A stretch of 20,095 bases of DNA. Origin: RGIG4140 sp045614025. GTDB lineage: Bacteria; Pseudomonadota; Alphaproteobacteria; CAAHEQ01; UBA3637. The first letter of the stretch is position 1. The number at the start of each line of letters is the position of its first letter. Positions 7,173-14,566 of this stretch are shown piece after piece. Position numbers and translations under genes: made by a program. The DNA lies in the NCBI GenBank assembly GCA_045614025.1, contig JAZLCE010000001.1:1-20095 (forward strand). The letters run 5' to 3'. The notes beneath the pieces are model-generated. The model saw nothing but the letters and a program-made list of their open reading frames with translations, made no database searches and had not been told where the DNA came from.

Positions 7173-8576
7173 TTATCCTTTTTGATGTTGTTTTTCATTT
7201 TTCATCATCAAAATAACAGGCGCTTGACCTTGATGCGTTTGAATAACTTGAGCCTTTTTTTGTTGGTCTTTTAATTTTTCGGTTAACTGTTTTCGAATTA
7301 ATTTTGCCAAAGATATATTGCCTTTTTTCATGGCTATTTGATAAGCATCTTCCCCTGCCTTATTTTTAATAAGCATATCAGCGCCTTCAAAAATTAATGT
7401 TTGAGCGCCCATTATAAACCCATTTTCAATGGCTTTCATCAAAGGGGTATTTCCCTCTTCATCTTGCAAATCCAAATTTGCTTTCATTTCAACTAAATAA
7501 TTAAAATGATTCCCTCTTTTTTGTTGAACAGTCCTCATTAAAGGCGAAAGGCAGCCATTACCTTCATTAATGGGTGCGCCTTTTTCTAATAACTTATCCA
7601 TCACGCAAACTTCAAGTTTTTGAACCGCTTTAAAAAGAAGGCTTTCCTTATCGCCTTTTGCTTTAAAGTTAATATCAGCGTTCTTGTCAATTAATAATAA
7701 AGCAATCAAGTTGCGCCTCTTTTCAATGGCATATAACAAAGGGCTCATCTTTTCATTTTCTTTATCATATAAAGGCGCCTTTTCTTCAATCAGCAAGTGC
7801 GCCACTTGATATTGATTTCGTTTAATGGCTTCATAAAGAAGTTCAAGCTTTAATTGATCATCTAATTCATTGTTTTTTAAAATGGTTTTTAATTTTTTTG
7901 TTTGCCCTAATTGAACGGCTTCAAAAACTTCTCTTTTCCCTGCATAAGAAAAAAATCTTTTATACCATGGAAGAGGCTTCAACCCTTTTTGATCATTATA
8001 TTCTTTAAAAAATTTAGCTCGTTTCTTTATCATTGGCAATTTTTTATAAAGCCATGCTTTGGTACAAAGATCAAAAAATCTTTTATCTTTCTCATCTAAA
8101 CAAAGCCCTTGTTCAAACAAAAGTTTCAAAACTTTGTCATCAAACATCAATGCATGACTGGCTATTTCATAATTATCCAATCGATTTAAATCAAAACCCG
8201 CCTCAAGTAATGATTTTAAAATAGAATAATTGGATTTACTAAACGTATATTTAAAAACATTTTCTCTCCAACAATCGGCGGATTTATTAATAAAAGCCCC
8301 TCGTTCAATCAGCAATTGACTTATTTCTTCTTTACTCCAAAAAACAGCTTGCATCAACGGCGTTCTGCCTTCTTTTGAAACAAAATCAATATCCTCTCCA
8401 TAATCAAGCAAAAGCTCTACAATATCTTTATACCCCATAAAAATCGCAAATTCTAACGGGCTACTATCCTTTGGATCTTGAGTGTCATCAAGCGCTCCTT
8501 GATCCAAAAGAGATTTAATCACCTCTATTCGGCCCTTTCCTAAAATTTCATGTATAATATCTGTTCTTGTTGCCAT
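7173..8576 (-). CDS. Ankyrin-repeat protein with two arrays, 467 residues
   Basis: An N-terminal array of about five repeats (residues about 5-165; EGRTPLMQAV is the clearest) is followed by a non-ANK helical stretch (about 166-215, with WYKRFF at 204-209). A second array of about six repeats (about 216-405) ends with EEGNTPLMKAIENG. The shared C-terminal module follows (KNKAGEDAYQIAMKKG, about 404-419) and then a basic, Gln-rich tail. The start of the second array resembles the N-terminus of other genes in the cluster, so the protein may be an in-frame fusion of two ankyrin genes. AAAAGG is the ribosome binding site; the gap to the upstream gene is 21 nt. Confidence 0.88.
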   Translation of the reverse strand: MATRTDIIHEILGKGRIEVIKSLLDQGALDDTQDPKDSSPLEFAIFMGYKDIVELLLDYGEDIDFVSKEGRTPLMQAVFWSKEEISQLLIERGAFINKSADCWRENVFKYTFSKSNYSILKSLLEAGFDLNRLDNYEIASHALMFDDKVLKLLFEQGLCLDEKDKRFFDLCTKAWLYKKLPMIKKRAKFFKEYNDQKGLKPLPWYKRFFSYAGKREVFEAVQLGQTKKLKTILKNNELDDQLKLELLYEAIKRNQYQVAHLLIEEKAPLYDKENEKMSPLLYAIEKRRNLIALLLIDKNADINFKAKGDKESLLFKAVQKLEVCVMDKLLEKGAPINEGNGCLSPLMRTVQQKRGNHFNYLVEMKANLDLQDEEGNTPLMKAIENGFIMGAQTLIFEGADMLIKNKAGEDAYQIAMKKGNISLAKLIRKQLTEKLKDQQKKAQVIQTHQGQAPVILMMKNEKQHQKG

Positions 8577-8597
8577 TTTTAAACCTTTTGCTTTATT

Positions 8598-9824
8598 TTA
8601 TGCGCCATAAACGCGTTCATTTTTCAAGATTAAAAGGCGTTTATAAGCCTGCCTATTCATAAAATAAGAATTCATTTCTTTTTTAACGGCTTCTTTAATT
8701 TCTTTGACTATAGCCATATCCCCACTTTTCATGGCAAAATGATAAGCATCTTTTCCTTCTTCGTTTTTTAACAACACATTTGCATCCCCTTTAATCATAT
8801 CGCGCACCAACTGGATATATCCTTTTTGAATGGCGATCATCAACGCGCTGTTTCCCTCTTTATTTAAAATATTGGCATCGGCGCCATTGTTAATTAAAAT
8901 TTGAGCAATGCCAACTCTTTTATTTTTAATGGCTCTATGCAAGGCGCTATCGCCTAAACGATCCACCTTATTTAAATCAGCGCCTTTATCAATTAAGGTT
9001 TCCATCACCTCTCTTTTGCCATATTTGGCTGCTTTTTGAAGCGCCGTTTCGCCCCACATATCTTGCTTATTTAAATCGGCGCCATTATCTATCAACGCCA
9101 ACACAATCTCTTTTTTGTTATATTCAACGGCCAAGTGAAGAGGCGTATAGCCATCTTTTTGCGTGGCATTTATATTGGCGCCATGTTGGATTAACTTATT
9201 CATAATATTTAAATTTTTGTTGATTACTGAAATATGAATGGGCGTATATCCATCTTCTTCTTTATGGTTTAAATCAGCGCCTAACGCAATTAATTTTTGG
9301 GCCATTGATTCTTTATTCCCTCTGCAAGCCGAATGAAGCGCCGTCCATCTGTTTGAAGCTTGATGATTAATATCAGCGCCCGCCTTAACCAACAAATCAA
9401 AAACGCCTTCATGCCCTCTTTCAACGCTGTTCATCAAGGCGCTCCACCCATGCTCATCCATCTTGTTCACATCAGCCCCAGCTTTAATTAAGTTTTCAAC
9501 AATATCCATATATCCATTTTGTGATGCCTCTATTAATGCCGTTTGATTCCATTTATTTTGCATATTCACATCAGCACCCGCCTCAATTAAAGAGGTCACA
9601 ATGTCACCAAACCCCTTATTCGCGGCGCTGATTAACGCCGTATCTTTGAATTGATCTTGATGGTTTAAATTTGGCTTTTTTTCAATCAGTTTTTGAACAA
9701 GGTCAACCGCGCCATTTTCTGAAGCTTTAATTAAAGGCGTTTGCCCTAACTGATCTTGCTTATTCACCCAGCGCATTTTCGAAAAAAATGATTTAACTTT
9801 ATGAAGATATTTTTTAATTTGCAT
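8598..9824 (-). CDS. Highly regular ankyrin-repeat protein, 408 residues
   Basis: This is one of the most canonical members. A short basic N-terminus (residues 1-23) precedes ten consecutive ANK repeats of exactly 33 residues (24-353), each close to xxxGxTALxxAxxxGxxxIVxxLIxxGADxN. The eleventh unit is the shared C-terminal module (NEEGKDAYHFAMKSG), then a basic helix and tail. Such an array should fold as a continuous solenoid with a concave protein-binding face. The reading frame could begin at 9848, but the ATG at 9824 has AAGGA at a proper 6-nt spacing, whereas the upstream ATG has it only 2-3 nt away, so I chose 9824. Low sequence divergence between repeats suggests recent expansion or selection for regular structure. 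Confidence 0.88.
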   Translation of the reverse strand: MQIKKYLHKVKSFFSKMRWVNKQDQLGQTPLIKASENGAVDLVQKLIEKKPNLNHQDQFKDTALISAANKGFGDIVTSLIEAGADVNMQNKWNQTALIEASQNGYMDIVENLIKAGADVNKMDEHGWSALMNSVERGHEGVFDLLVKAGADINHQASNRWTALHSACRGNKESMAQKLIALGADLNHKEEDGYTPIHISVINKNLNIMNKLIQHGANINATQKDGYTPLHLAVEYNKKEIVLALIDNGADLNKQDMWGETALQKAAKYGKREVMETLIDKGADLNKVDRLGDSALHRAIKNKRVGIAQILINNGADANILNKEGNSALMIAIQKGYIQLVRDMIKGDANVLLKNEEGKDAYHFAMKSGDMAIVKEIKEAVKKEMNSYFMNRQAYKRLLILKNERVYGA

Positions 9825-9856
9825 TTGATATCCTTTTCTTTTACCCATTTTCCTTT

Positions 9857-10495
9857 TTAATCTTTTTGGTTTGAAGTATCTTGAGGGAAAGCTTTTTGTT
9901 TGGAAGAAACCAATGTTTTAAGCCCTTTCATTTTCTTTTTAAGCCCCTCTTTCACCAATTGTGCAATCTCATTATGCCCAGCTTGCATGGCAACGGTATA
10001 GGCATCTCTTTGCAACTTATCTTTTTTAAAAAGATCAGCCCCCTCTTCAATCAACCGAGAAGCAATTTTTAAACTTCCAAAATGCGCCGCACACATCAAC
10101 GCCGTTTTTTGATTCAAATCGCATAAATCAAGTTGCGCGCCTTGCTCAATTAACCAGTTCACAATATCTTCTTTCTTGTTGCAACAAGCAATCATTAACG
10201 CTGTCCACCCTCTTGAAGATTGGTGATTTAAATCAGCGCCAGCGCTTGCCATTTCTTTCATAACATCTAAATGCCCATTAGCAGCGGCAATACCAAGCGC
10301 TGTCCACCCGTCATCTTCATAAGCAAAATCAATGCCCAGTGTTAAAAATTTTTGAATATATTTTAAATTCCCTTCTTGAGCAAAAAGCAAAAAAGCATCT
10401 TGTTTATCATGTTGAATTTTTTTAACCTCTTGAAAAAAAGAATCGATATTCTTTTCTTCATTTTCCTTAATGCTCTTTATCAACCAACTATCCAT
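9857..10495 (-). CDS. Short ankyrin-repeat protein, 212 residues
   Basis: A charged helical N-terminus (about residues 1-30) is followed by one degenerate repeat (about 31-60) and three good ANK repeats (61-158: DDGWTALGIAA, SRGWTALMIACC, NQKTALMCAA). The shared C-terminal module is diverged here (DKLQRDAYTVAMQAG, 158-172) and is followed by a Lys-rich helix and tail. Several Cys (104, 105, 125, 134) lie in the repeats, unusual for the cluster. The ribosome binding site AAGGAT is well placed, the gene lies 10 nt downstream of its neighbour, and it is probably cotranscribed. Confidence 0.87.
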   Translation of the reverse strand: MDSWLIKSIKENEEKNIDSFFQEVKKIQHDKQDAFLLFAQEGNLKYIQKFLTLGIDFAYEDDGWTALGIAAANGHLDVMKEMASAGADLNHQSSRGWTALMIACCNKKEDIVNWLIEQGAQLDLCDLNQKTALMCAAHFGSLKIASRLIEEGADLFKKDKLQRDAYTVAMQAGHNEIAQLVKEGLKKKMKGLKTLVSSKQKAFPQDTSNQKD

Positions 10496-10505
10496 CTGTT
10501 ATCCT

Positions 10506-11894
10506 TTATTCTTTTTCTAATTGATTTTGTTGATTAAAAAGTTTTATTTGTTGCGCCACTTTTCTTAAAGAATTGATTTGTTCTTTCACCTGCTCTTTAA
10601 TCTTTTTTGCAATTGCGGTATATCCATTTTTCATGGCTAAGTTATAAGCATCATCGCCTTTTTTATTTTTAATTAAAACATTTGCTCCAAATTGAATCAA
10701 ATATTCTACCAAATTCAAACGATCAAAATTTATAGCCTCATGAAGCGCCGTGTTGCCTTTTTGATTGCATATATTCAAATTGGCATTCGCTTCAATTAAT
10801 TTTTGCACTGTTTTTAAAGAATCACGACAAGAATAAGAAACGGCATGAAGCGGTGTATTCCCCAAATTATTTTGAATATTCACATCAGCCCCTTTCTTAA
10901 TCAGCTTTTCTAATAACTTTATCTGCCTTTCTCTTGCAGCAAAATAAATCGGCGTTTGCCCATTGTTATCTTGACTGTTCACATCAGCGCCTTTTTCAAT
11001 CAATTCTTGCGCCACTGCTAAACAACCATTAAGCGCCGCTAAATGAAGGGGAGACAAGCCCTCATTATCTTTTATGTTCACATCAGAGCCTTTTTCAATC
11101 AATTCTTTCATCAAAGCTAAATTATCTTGTTGCACAGCCACATGAAGAGGCGTTTCCCCCTTATTATTTAAAATATTCACATCTGCCCCCGCCTTAATCA
11201 AGATATGGGCAGCTTCAAACTGCTCATCTTGTAAAGCTTCATAAAGCGGTGTCCATCCATTCATATCTTGAATATTCATATTTGCCCCCGCCTCAATTAA
11301 TTTTCGCACCATGTCTAAAGAATTCGTATAAACAGCAATATGAAGCGCTGTTTTACCCTCATCATCTTGCGCATCTAATGAAACACCGGCCTTCATCAAA
11401 TCTGGCAAAAGATTTAATAATTCATGTTTGGCAACCCCATGAACTGCTGTCCATGAATTTTTTTGATTCAAAGTCATTGTTGCTCCCGCTTTAATCAGCT
11501 CTCTTGAAATTTCTTCAAACCCAAAACAAAGCGCAGATTGAAGAGCTGTCCAGCCCCCCTTATTCGTGGCATTCACATTTGCCCCCGCTTTAATCAGCTC
11601 TTTTGCTATTTCAACATTATCATAAAGAACTGCCATATGAATCAACGGATCGCCGTCTTTATCAACCGCATTCACATCAGCGCCTGCTTCAATCAACTTT
11701 TTGGCTATTTCTAACTGTCTTTTAAAAATCGCTAAACGAAGAGGTGTCCACCCTTTTTGATCTGCCTCATCAATGGGAGCCCCTTGTTTAATCAACTTTT
11801 CAAGCCGAGTTATATCGCTTTCAAGAATGGCATCCATTATCTTTTGCGCCAATTGTTTCTTCTCCTTCTCTTTAAAACCAAACAACTTAAGCAT
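10506..11894 (-). CDS. Long canonical ankyrin-repeat protein, 462 residues
   Basis: The N-terminus MLKLFGFKEKEKKQLAQK resembles that of the 308- and 265-residue paralogues (MF-x-LFE-x-x-EEK-x-ARLQK). A half repeat (about 18-44) is followed by eleven ANK repeats (45-409), nearly all 33 residues, with one of 35 near 342-376. The shared C-terminal module comes next (KNKKGDDAYNLAMKNG) and then a basic, Gln-rich tail. Typical repeat signatures such as GETPLHVAVQQDN and GADVNIQ are present throughout. It should form a long curved solenoid of about a dozen units. The ribosome binding site GGGAG overlaps the end of the upstream gene, 3 nt away. Confidence 0.9.
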   Translation of the reverse strand: MLKLFGFKEKEKKQLAQKIMDAILESDITRLEKLIKQGAPIDEADQKGWTPLRLAIFKRQLEIAKKLIEAGADVNAVDKDGDPLIHMAVLYDNVEIAKELIKAGANVNATNKGGWTALQSALCFGFEEISRELIKAGATMTLNQKNSWTAVHGVAKHELLNLLPDLMKAGVSLDAQDDEGKTALHIAVYTNSLDMVRKLIEAGANMNIQDMNGWTPLYEALQDEQFEAAHILIKAGADVNILNNKGETPLHVAVQQDNLALMKELIEKGSDVNIKDNEGLSPLHLAALNGCLAVAQELIEKGADVNSQDNNGQTPIYFAARERQIKLLEKLIKKGADVNIQNNLGNTPLHAVSYSCRDSLKTVQKLIEANANLNICNQKGNTALHEAINFDRLNLVEYLIQFGANVLIKNKKGDDAYNLAMKNGYTAIAKKIKEQVKEQINSLRKVAQQIKLFNQQNQLEKE

Positions 11895-11897
11895 CTT

Positions 11898-12824
11898 TTA
11901 TTCCCGCTCCCTGCCTGATTGTTTTGAAACTGGTTGATTTTTCACCTGTTGCGCCACTTTTCTTGAAGCATTCATCTTCTTTTTCACCGCTTCTTTAATC
12001 AACTTGGCAACTTTAACTTGCCCATTCTTCATGGCAATTTGATAAGCATCTTCCCCTTCATTATTTTTTAAAAGAAAATCAGTTTCCTCTGTTATTAAGC
12101 ATTCAGCAATTTTAAATAACCCCTTTGAAGCAGCCAGCATCAACGATGTATTTCCATTCTTATCCGTCAAATTCACATCTGCCCCTTTTTTCATCAAAAA
12201 CTTAACGCCAGCAAATGATTGTTGCAAAATGGCTTCATGAAGCACCGTTTGCCCCTTGTGATTTTGAAAGTTCACATCAGCTCCAAATTTAATTAAATAA
12301 GCCGCTTGATCTTCCACGGATAACAAAAGGTGGCTTTGGTTTACACCAAAAGAAAAAGCATTCGCCTCTTTTTCAATTAACACCATCAATGGTGTTTGCC
12401 CTTTATTATTTGGCTTATCAAAGTCAGCCCCCGCCTTTTTTAAAAGAGGCCAAAATTTCCTGTTTTGAGCAGAGAACCAAGTGTCTACAACAACCATCAC
12501 CGCTGTATTGCCCTCACTATCTGGCTGATTCACATCCGCTTTTTTTTCAACCAATTGACGGGCAAAATCAAACATATCTCTTTTAACAGCTTCCATAAAA
12601 ATCGGCATTTTATTAAACACCAATCTATTCGGATTAATTTTCCCCGCTTCAAGACCTTGTATTAAAAGCTTTTCATCAAACTCTATCAAGGCTTGTTTAA
12701 GCTTACTTTCTGAGAATTCAAAATCAAAGAAACCGCCAAATGCTTTCTTAAAAAATCCTTTTGCATCCTCGTTTTTTTGCAAACGTGCTTTTTTTTCTTC
12801 TTCGTTTTCAAATAAATGAAACAT
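11898..12824 (-). CDS. Ankyrin-repeat protein, 308 residues, MFHLFE-type start
   Basis: I place the start at 12824 (MFHLFENEEEKKARLQK) rather than at an in-frame ATG at 12848. That choice matches the start of the paralogue ending at 13597, avoids overlap with the upstream gene and leaves GAAAGAGAGAG as ribosome binding site. A diverged N-terminal part (about 1-70) precedes four or five ANK repeats, one with an insertion (about 130-160, rich in Ser, Leu and Gln). The shared module follows (KNNEGEDAYQIAMKNGQVKV) and a basic tail ending GRERE. Codons 10-16 contain runs of eight and seven A, possible slippage sites. Its C-terminal module is identical in DNA over 62 bp to that of the gene at 13597-14394. 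Confidence 0.87.
   Translation of the reverse strand: MFHLFENEEEKKARLQKNEDAKGFFKKAFGGFFDFEFSESKLKQALIEFDEKLLIQGLEAGKINPNRLVFNKMPIFMEAVKRDMFDFARQLVEKKADVNQPDSEGNTAVMVVVDTWFSAQNRKFWPLLKKAGADFDKPNNKGQTPLMVLIEKEANAFSFGVNQSHLLLSVEDQAAYLIKFGADVNFQNHKGQTVLHEAILQQSFAGVKFLMKKGADVNLTDKNGNTSLMLAASKGLFKIAECLITEETDFLLKNNEGEDAYQIAMKNGQVKVAKLIKEAVKKKMNASRKVAQQVKNQPVSKQSGRERE
11992..12053. repeat. Perfect 62-bp repeat, copy 1
   Basis: These 62 bases are identical to 13697-13758. They encode the core of the shared C-terminal module (EDAYQIAMKNGQVKVAK and the helix after it) in two different ankyrin genes. Perfect identity including third codon positions indicates recent duplication or gene conversion. Confidence 0.9.
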
Positions 12825-12825
12825 C

Positions 12826-13593
12826 TTAACTCTCTCTTTCTGCCCCAAAGCTCTTTAAAACAACTTGATTATTCGCTTTCAAATATGAGCTAATTTTCCT
12901 GGCCAGCATCTTCTCTTTCACCGCTTCTTTAATCATTTTGGCAACTTTAACTTGCCCATGTTTCATGGCTAAAGAATAAGCATCTTCGCCCTTTTGATTT
13001 TTAATCAATAAATCAGCGCCACTTTTAATTAATTCTTCCATCATTTCCAAACGCCCCCAAACAGCCAAATGAATGGGTGCATTTAACTTATTATTTTTTT
13101 TGTTTACATCAGCGCCAGCTTCAATAAATAGTTTCACCATATCCAAATAACCAAGAGAAACGGCTTGATGTAAAGGCGTGTTTCCTTTATTATTAGACAT
13201 ATTCACATCTGCTTTTTCTTGAATTAACAACCTAGCCATATCTAAATAACCTGTTTTAGCCACCAAATGAAGCGCCGTTTCGCCTTTTAATGTGCAATCG
13301 TTCACATCAACCCCTTTTTTAATCAAGGTTTTTGCAATATCTAAATATCCATGTTCCACCGCTAAATGCAAAGGCGTTTGACCATCAGGGCTTTTTTGAT
13401 TTAAATCAGCCCCCGCCTGAATCAAAGCACCTGCAATCTCTTCATATCCAACAACTAACGCCCATGAAAGAGGTCTATATCCATTATCCCCACAAATGTT
13501 CACATCAGCGCCCGCTTTAATCAACTCTTTCGTCAATTTTATTTTGTTTGTATCAATTGCTTCAAAAAAACGATTTTGTAACGTCCAATCCAT
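12826..13593 (-). CDS. Regular ankyrin-repeat protein, 255 residues
   Basis: Six ANK repeats run from residue 4 to about 198, close to consensus (GQTPLHLAVEHG, GETALHLVAKTG, GNTPLHQAVSLG), beginning almost at the N-terminus without a cap. The shared module follows (KNQKGEDAYSLAMKHG, about 198-213), then the basic helix and a tail with NNQVVLKSFGAERES. That tail is the closest match to the orphan remnant at 14396-14566, making the two recent paralogues. The ribosome binding site AAGGAG is formed by the last codons of the upstream gene, 3 nt away. The stop lies 1 nt before the next start, so translation of the run is probably coupled. Confidence 0.88.
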   Translation of the reverse strand: MDWTLQNRFFEAIDTNKIKLTKELIKAGADVNICGDNGYRPLSWALVVGYEEIAGALIQAGADLNQKSPDGQTPLHLAVEHGYLDIAKTLIKKGVDVNDCTLKGETALHLVAKTGYLDMARLLIQEKADVNMSNNKGNTPLHQAVSLGYLDMVKLFIEAGADVNKKNNKLNAPIHLAVWGRLEMMEELIKSGADLLIKNQKGEDAYSLAMKHGQVKVAKMIKEAVKEKMLARKISSYLKANNQVVLKSFGAERES

Positions 13594-13596
13594 CTT

Positions 13597-14394
13597 TTAT
13601 TCCCTCTCCTTTTGCATAGATGCCTTCATAAGCGAACTAAAAGCGATCGGGGTCACTTTTTTTAAAGCCATCATCTTCATCTTCTCTTTAATCGCCTCTT
13701 TAATCAACTTGGCAACTTTAACTTGCCCATTCTTCATGGCAATTTGATAAGCATCTTCACCCTTTTGATTTTTAATCAACAAGTCAGCGCCATTTTGAAT
13801 CAAATCTTGCGCTAACATTAAATTTCCGCGTGATGCAGCCACCTGAAGCGCCGTCACATGTTCTTTATCTAAAAGCTTTAATGGAATATATTCTCTAATC
13901 CAAGTTTTTATATCGTTAATCTCTCTTGGAACTGCCAAAGAATAAGCATCTTCCCCTCTTTTATTTTTCTTTAAAAGATCTGCCCCTGCTTCCACCAAGG
14001 ATTTCACGATATGTAATTCCCCACAAGAAGCCGCCATATGAAGTGCTGTGGAGCCCTCTTTCGTTTCAAGGGTCACATCAGCGCCCGCCTCAATCAACGC
14101 TTCAACCACTTCTAGATTTCTCTCACTTGCCGCCATATGAAGGGGCGTTGTTTCAAATTTATTTTTCAAATCTAGTTGAGCGCCTACATCAATTAAAAGA
14201 TGGGCAATCTCTAAAAATCCCTCATAAGAGGCCATATGAAGCGCCGTCCACCCCGCTTCATCTTGAGCATTCACTGGGGCGCCTTGTTTAATTAAGCGTT
14301 TCACGGCTTTTAAATCTTCATTAAAAACCGCCTCCATCAATTTTTTTTGCAAACGCGCTTCTTTTTCTTCCTTGCTTTCAAATAAATAAAACAT
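13597..14394 (-). CDS. Ankyrin-repeat protein with an internal copy of the C-terminal module, 265 residues
   Basis: The start MFYLFESKEEKEARLQK matches the 308-residue paralogue. One N-terminal unit and three good ANK repeats follow (about 13-143). At 144-176 the protein carries a copy of the module normally found at the very end (KNKRGEDAYSLAVP) that then drifts, followed by one further ANK repeat (177-208) and the true terminal module (KNQKGEDAYQIAMKNGQVKV). This looks like a product of unequal recombination between two neighbours. Codons 15-17 contain a run of eight A. The ribosome binding site GAAAGAGA and the spacer resemble those before the 308-residue gene. It ends QKERE, with those codons serving as the next gene's ribosome binding site. 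Confidence 0.88.
   Translation of the reverse strand: MFYLFESKEEKEARLQKKLMEAVFNEDLKAVKRLIKQGAPVNAQDEAGWTALHMASYEGFLEIAHLLIDVGAQLDLKNKFETTPLHMAASERNLEVVEALIEAGADVTLETKEGSTALHMAASCGELHIVKSLVEAGADLLKKNKRGEDAYSLAVPREINDIKTWIREYIPLKLLDKEHVTALQVAASRGNLMLAQDLIQNGADLLIKNQKGEDAYQIAMKNGQVKVAKLIKEAIKEKMKMMALKKVTPIAFSSLMKASMQKERE
13697..13758. repeat. Perfect 62-bp repeat, copy 2
   Basis: Identical to 11992-12053, in the same orientation and reading frame, 1705 bp apart. A diverged third version lies in the gene between them (about 12928-12985). Confidence 0.9.
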
Positions 14395-14395
14395 T

Positions 14396-14566
14396 TTAAC
14401 GTTCTCTTTCTAACCCCAACTGCTTTAAAACAACCTGATTTTTCACTTGTTTTGTCACTTTTTTTAAAGCCAACATCTCATCTTTCACCGCTTCTTTAAT
14501 CATTTTAGCAACTTCAATATGTCCATTCTTCATGGCCAAAGAATAAGCATCTTCCCCGCTTTTATT
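14396..14566 (-). pseudogene. Orphan C-terminal module of a lost ankyrin gene
   Basis: The 167-nt gap between two ankyrin genes is not empty. On the minus strand it reads NKSGEDAYSLAMKNG, then a basic helix (VAKMIKEAVKDEM) and the tail KNQVVLKQLGLERER, ending at TAA 1 nt before the next ATG. This is a complete copy of the shared C-terminal module with no upstream repeats. A stop codon (14567-14569) precedes the first residue in frame, and there is no start in a good position. The break falls exactly at the stop of the upstream gene (14562-14564), which it overlaps by 5 nt. I read it as the remnant of a gene closely related to the one at 12826-13593, whose front was deleted. Translation by reinitiation is conceivable but not indicated. 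Confidence 0.8.

Noticed and set aside
9825..9848. An upstream in-frame ATG for the 408-residue ankyrin protein
   Set aside because: Its purine-rich site is too close to the ATG, whereas the ATG at 9824 has AAGGA at a normal distance. The upstream start cannot be fully excluded.
12825..12848. An upstream in-frame ATG that would extend the 308-residue ankyrin protein by eight residues (MGQKERVK)
   Set aside because: It overlaps the end of the preceding gene, and the paralogue ending at 13597 starts at the equivalent MF(Y/H)LFE methionine. The extension is the other gene's sequence in a shifted frame.
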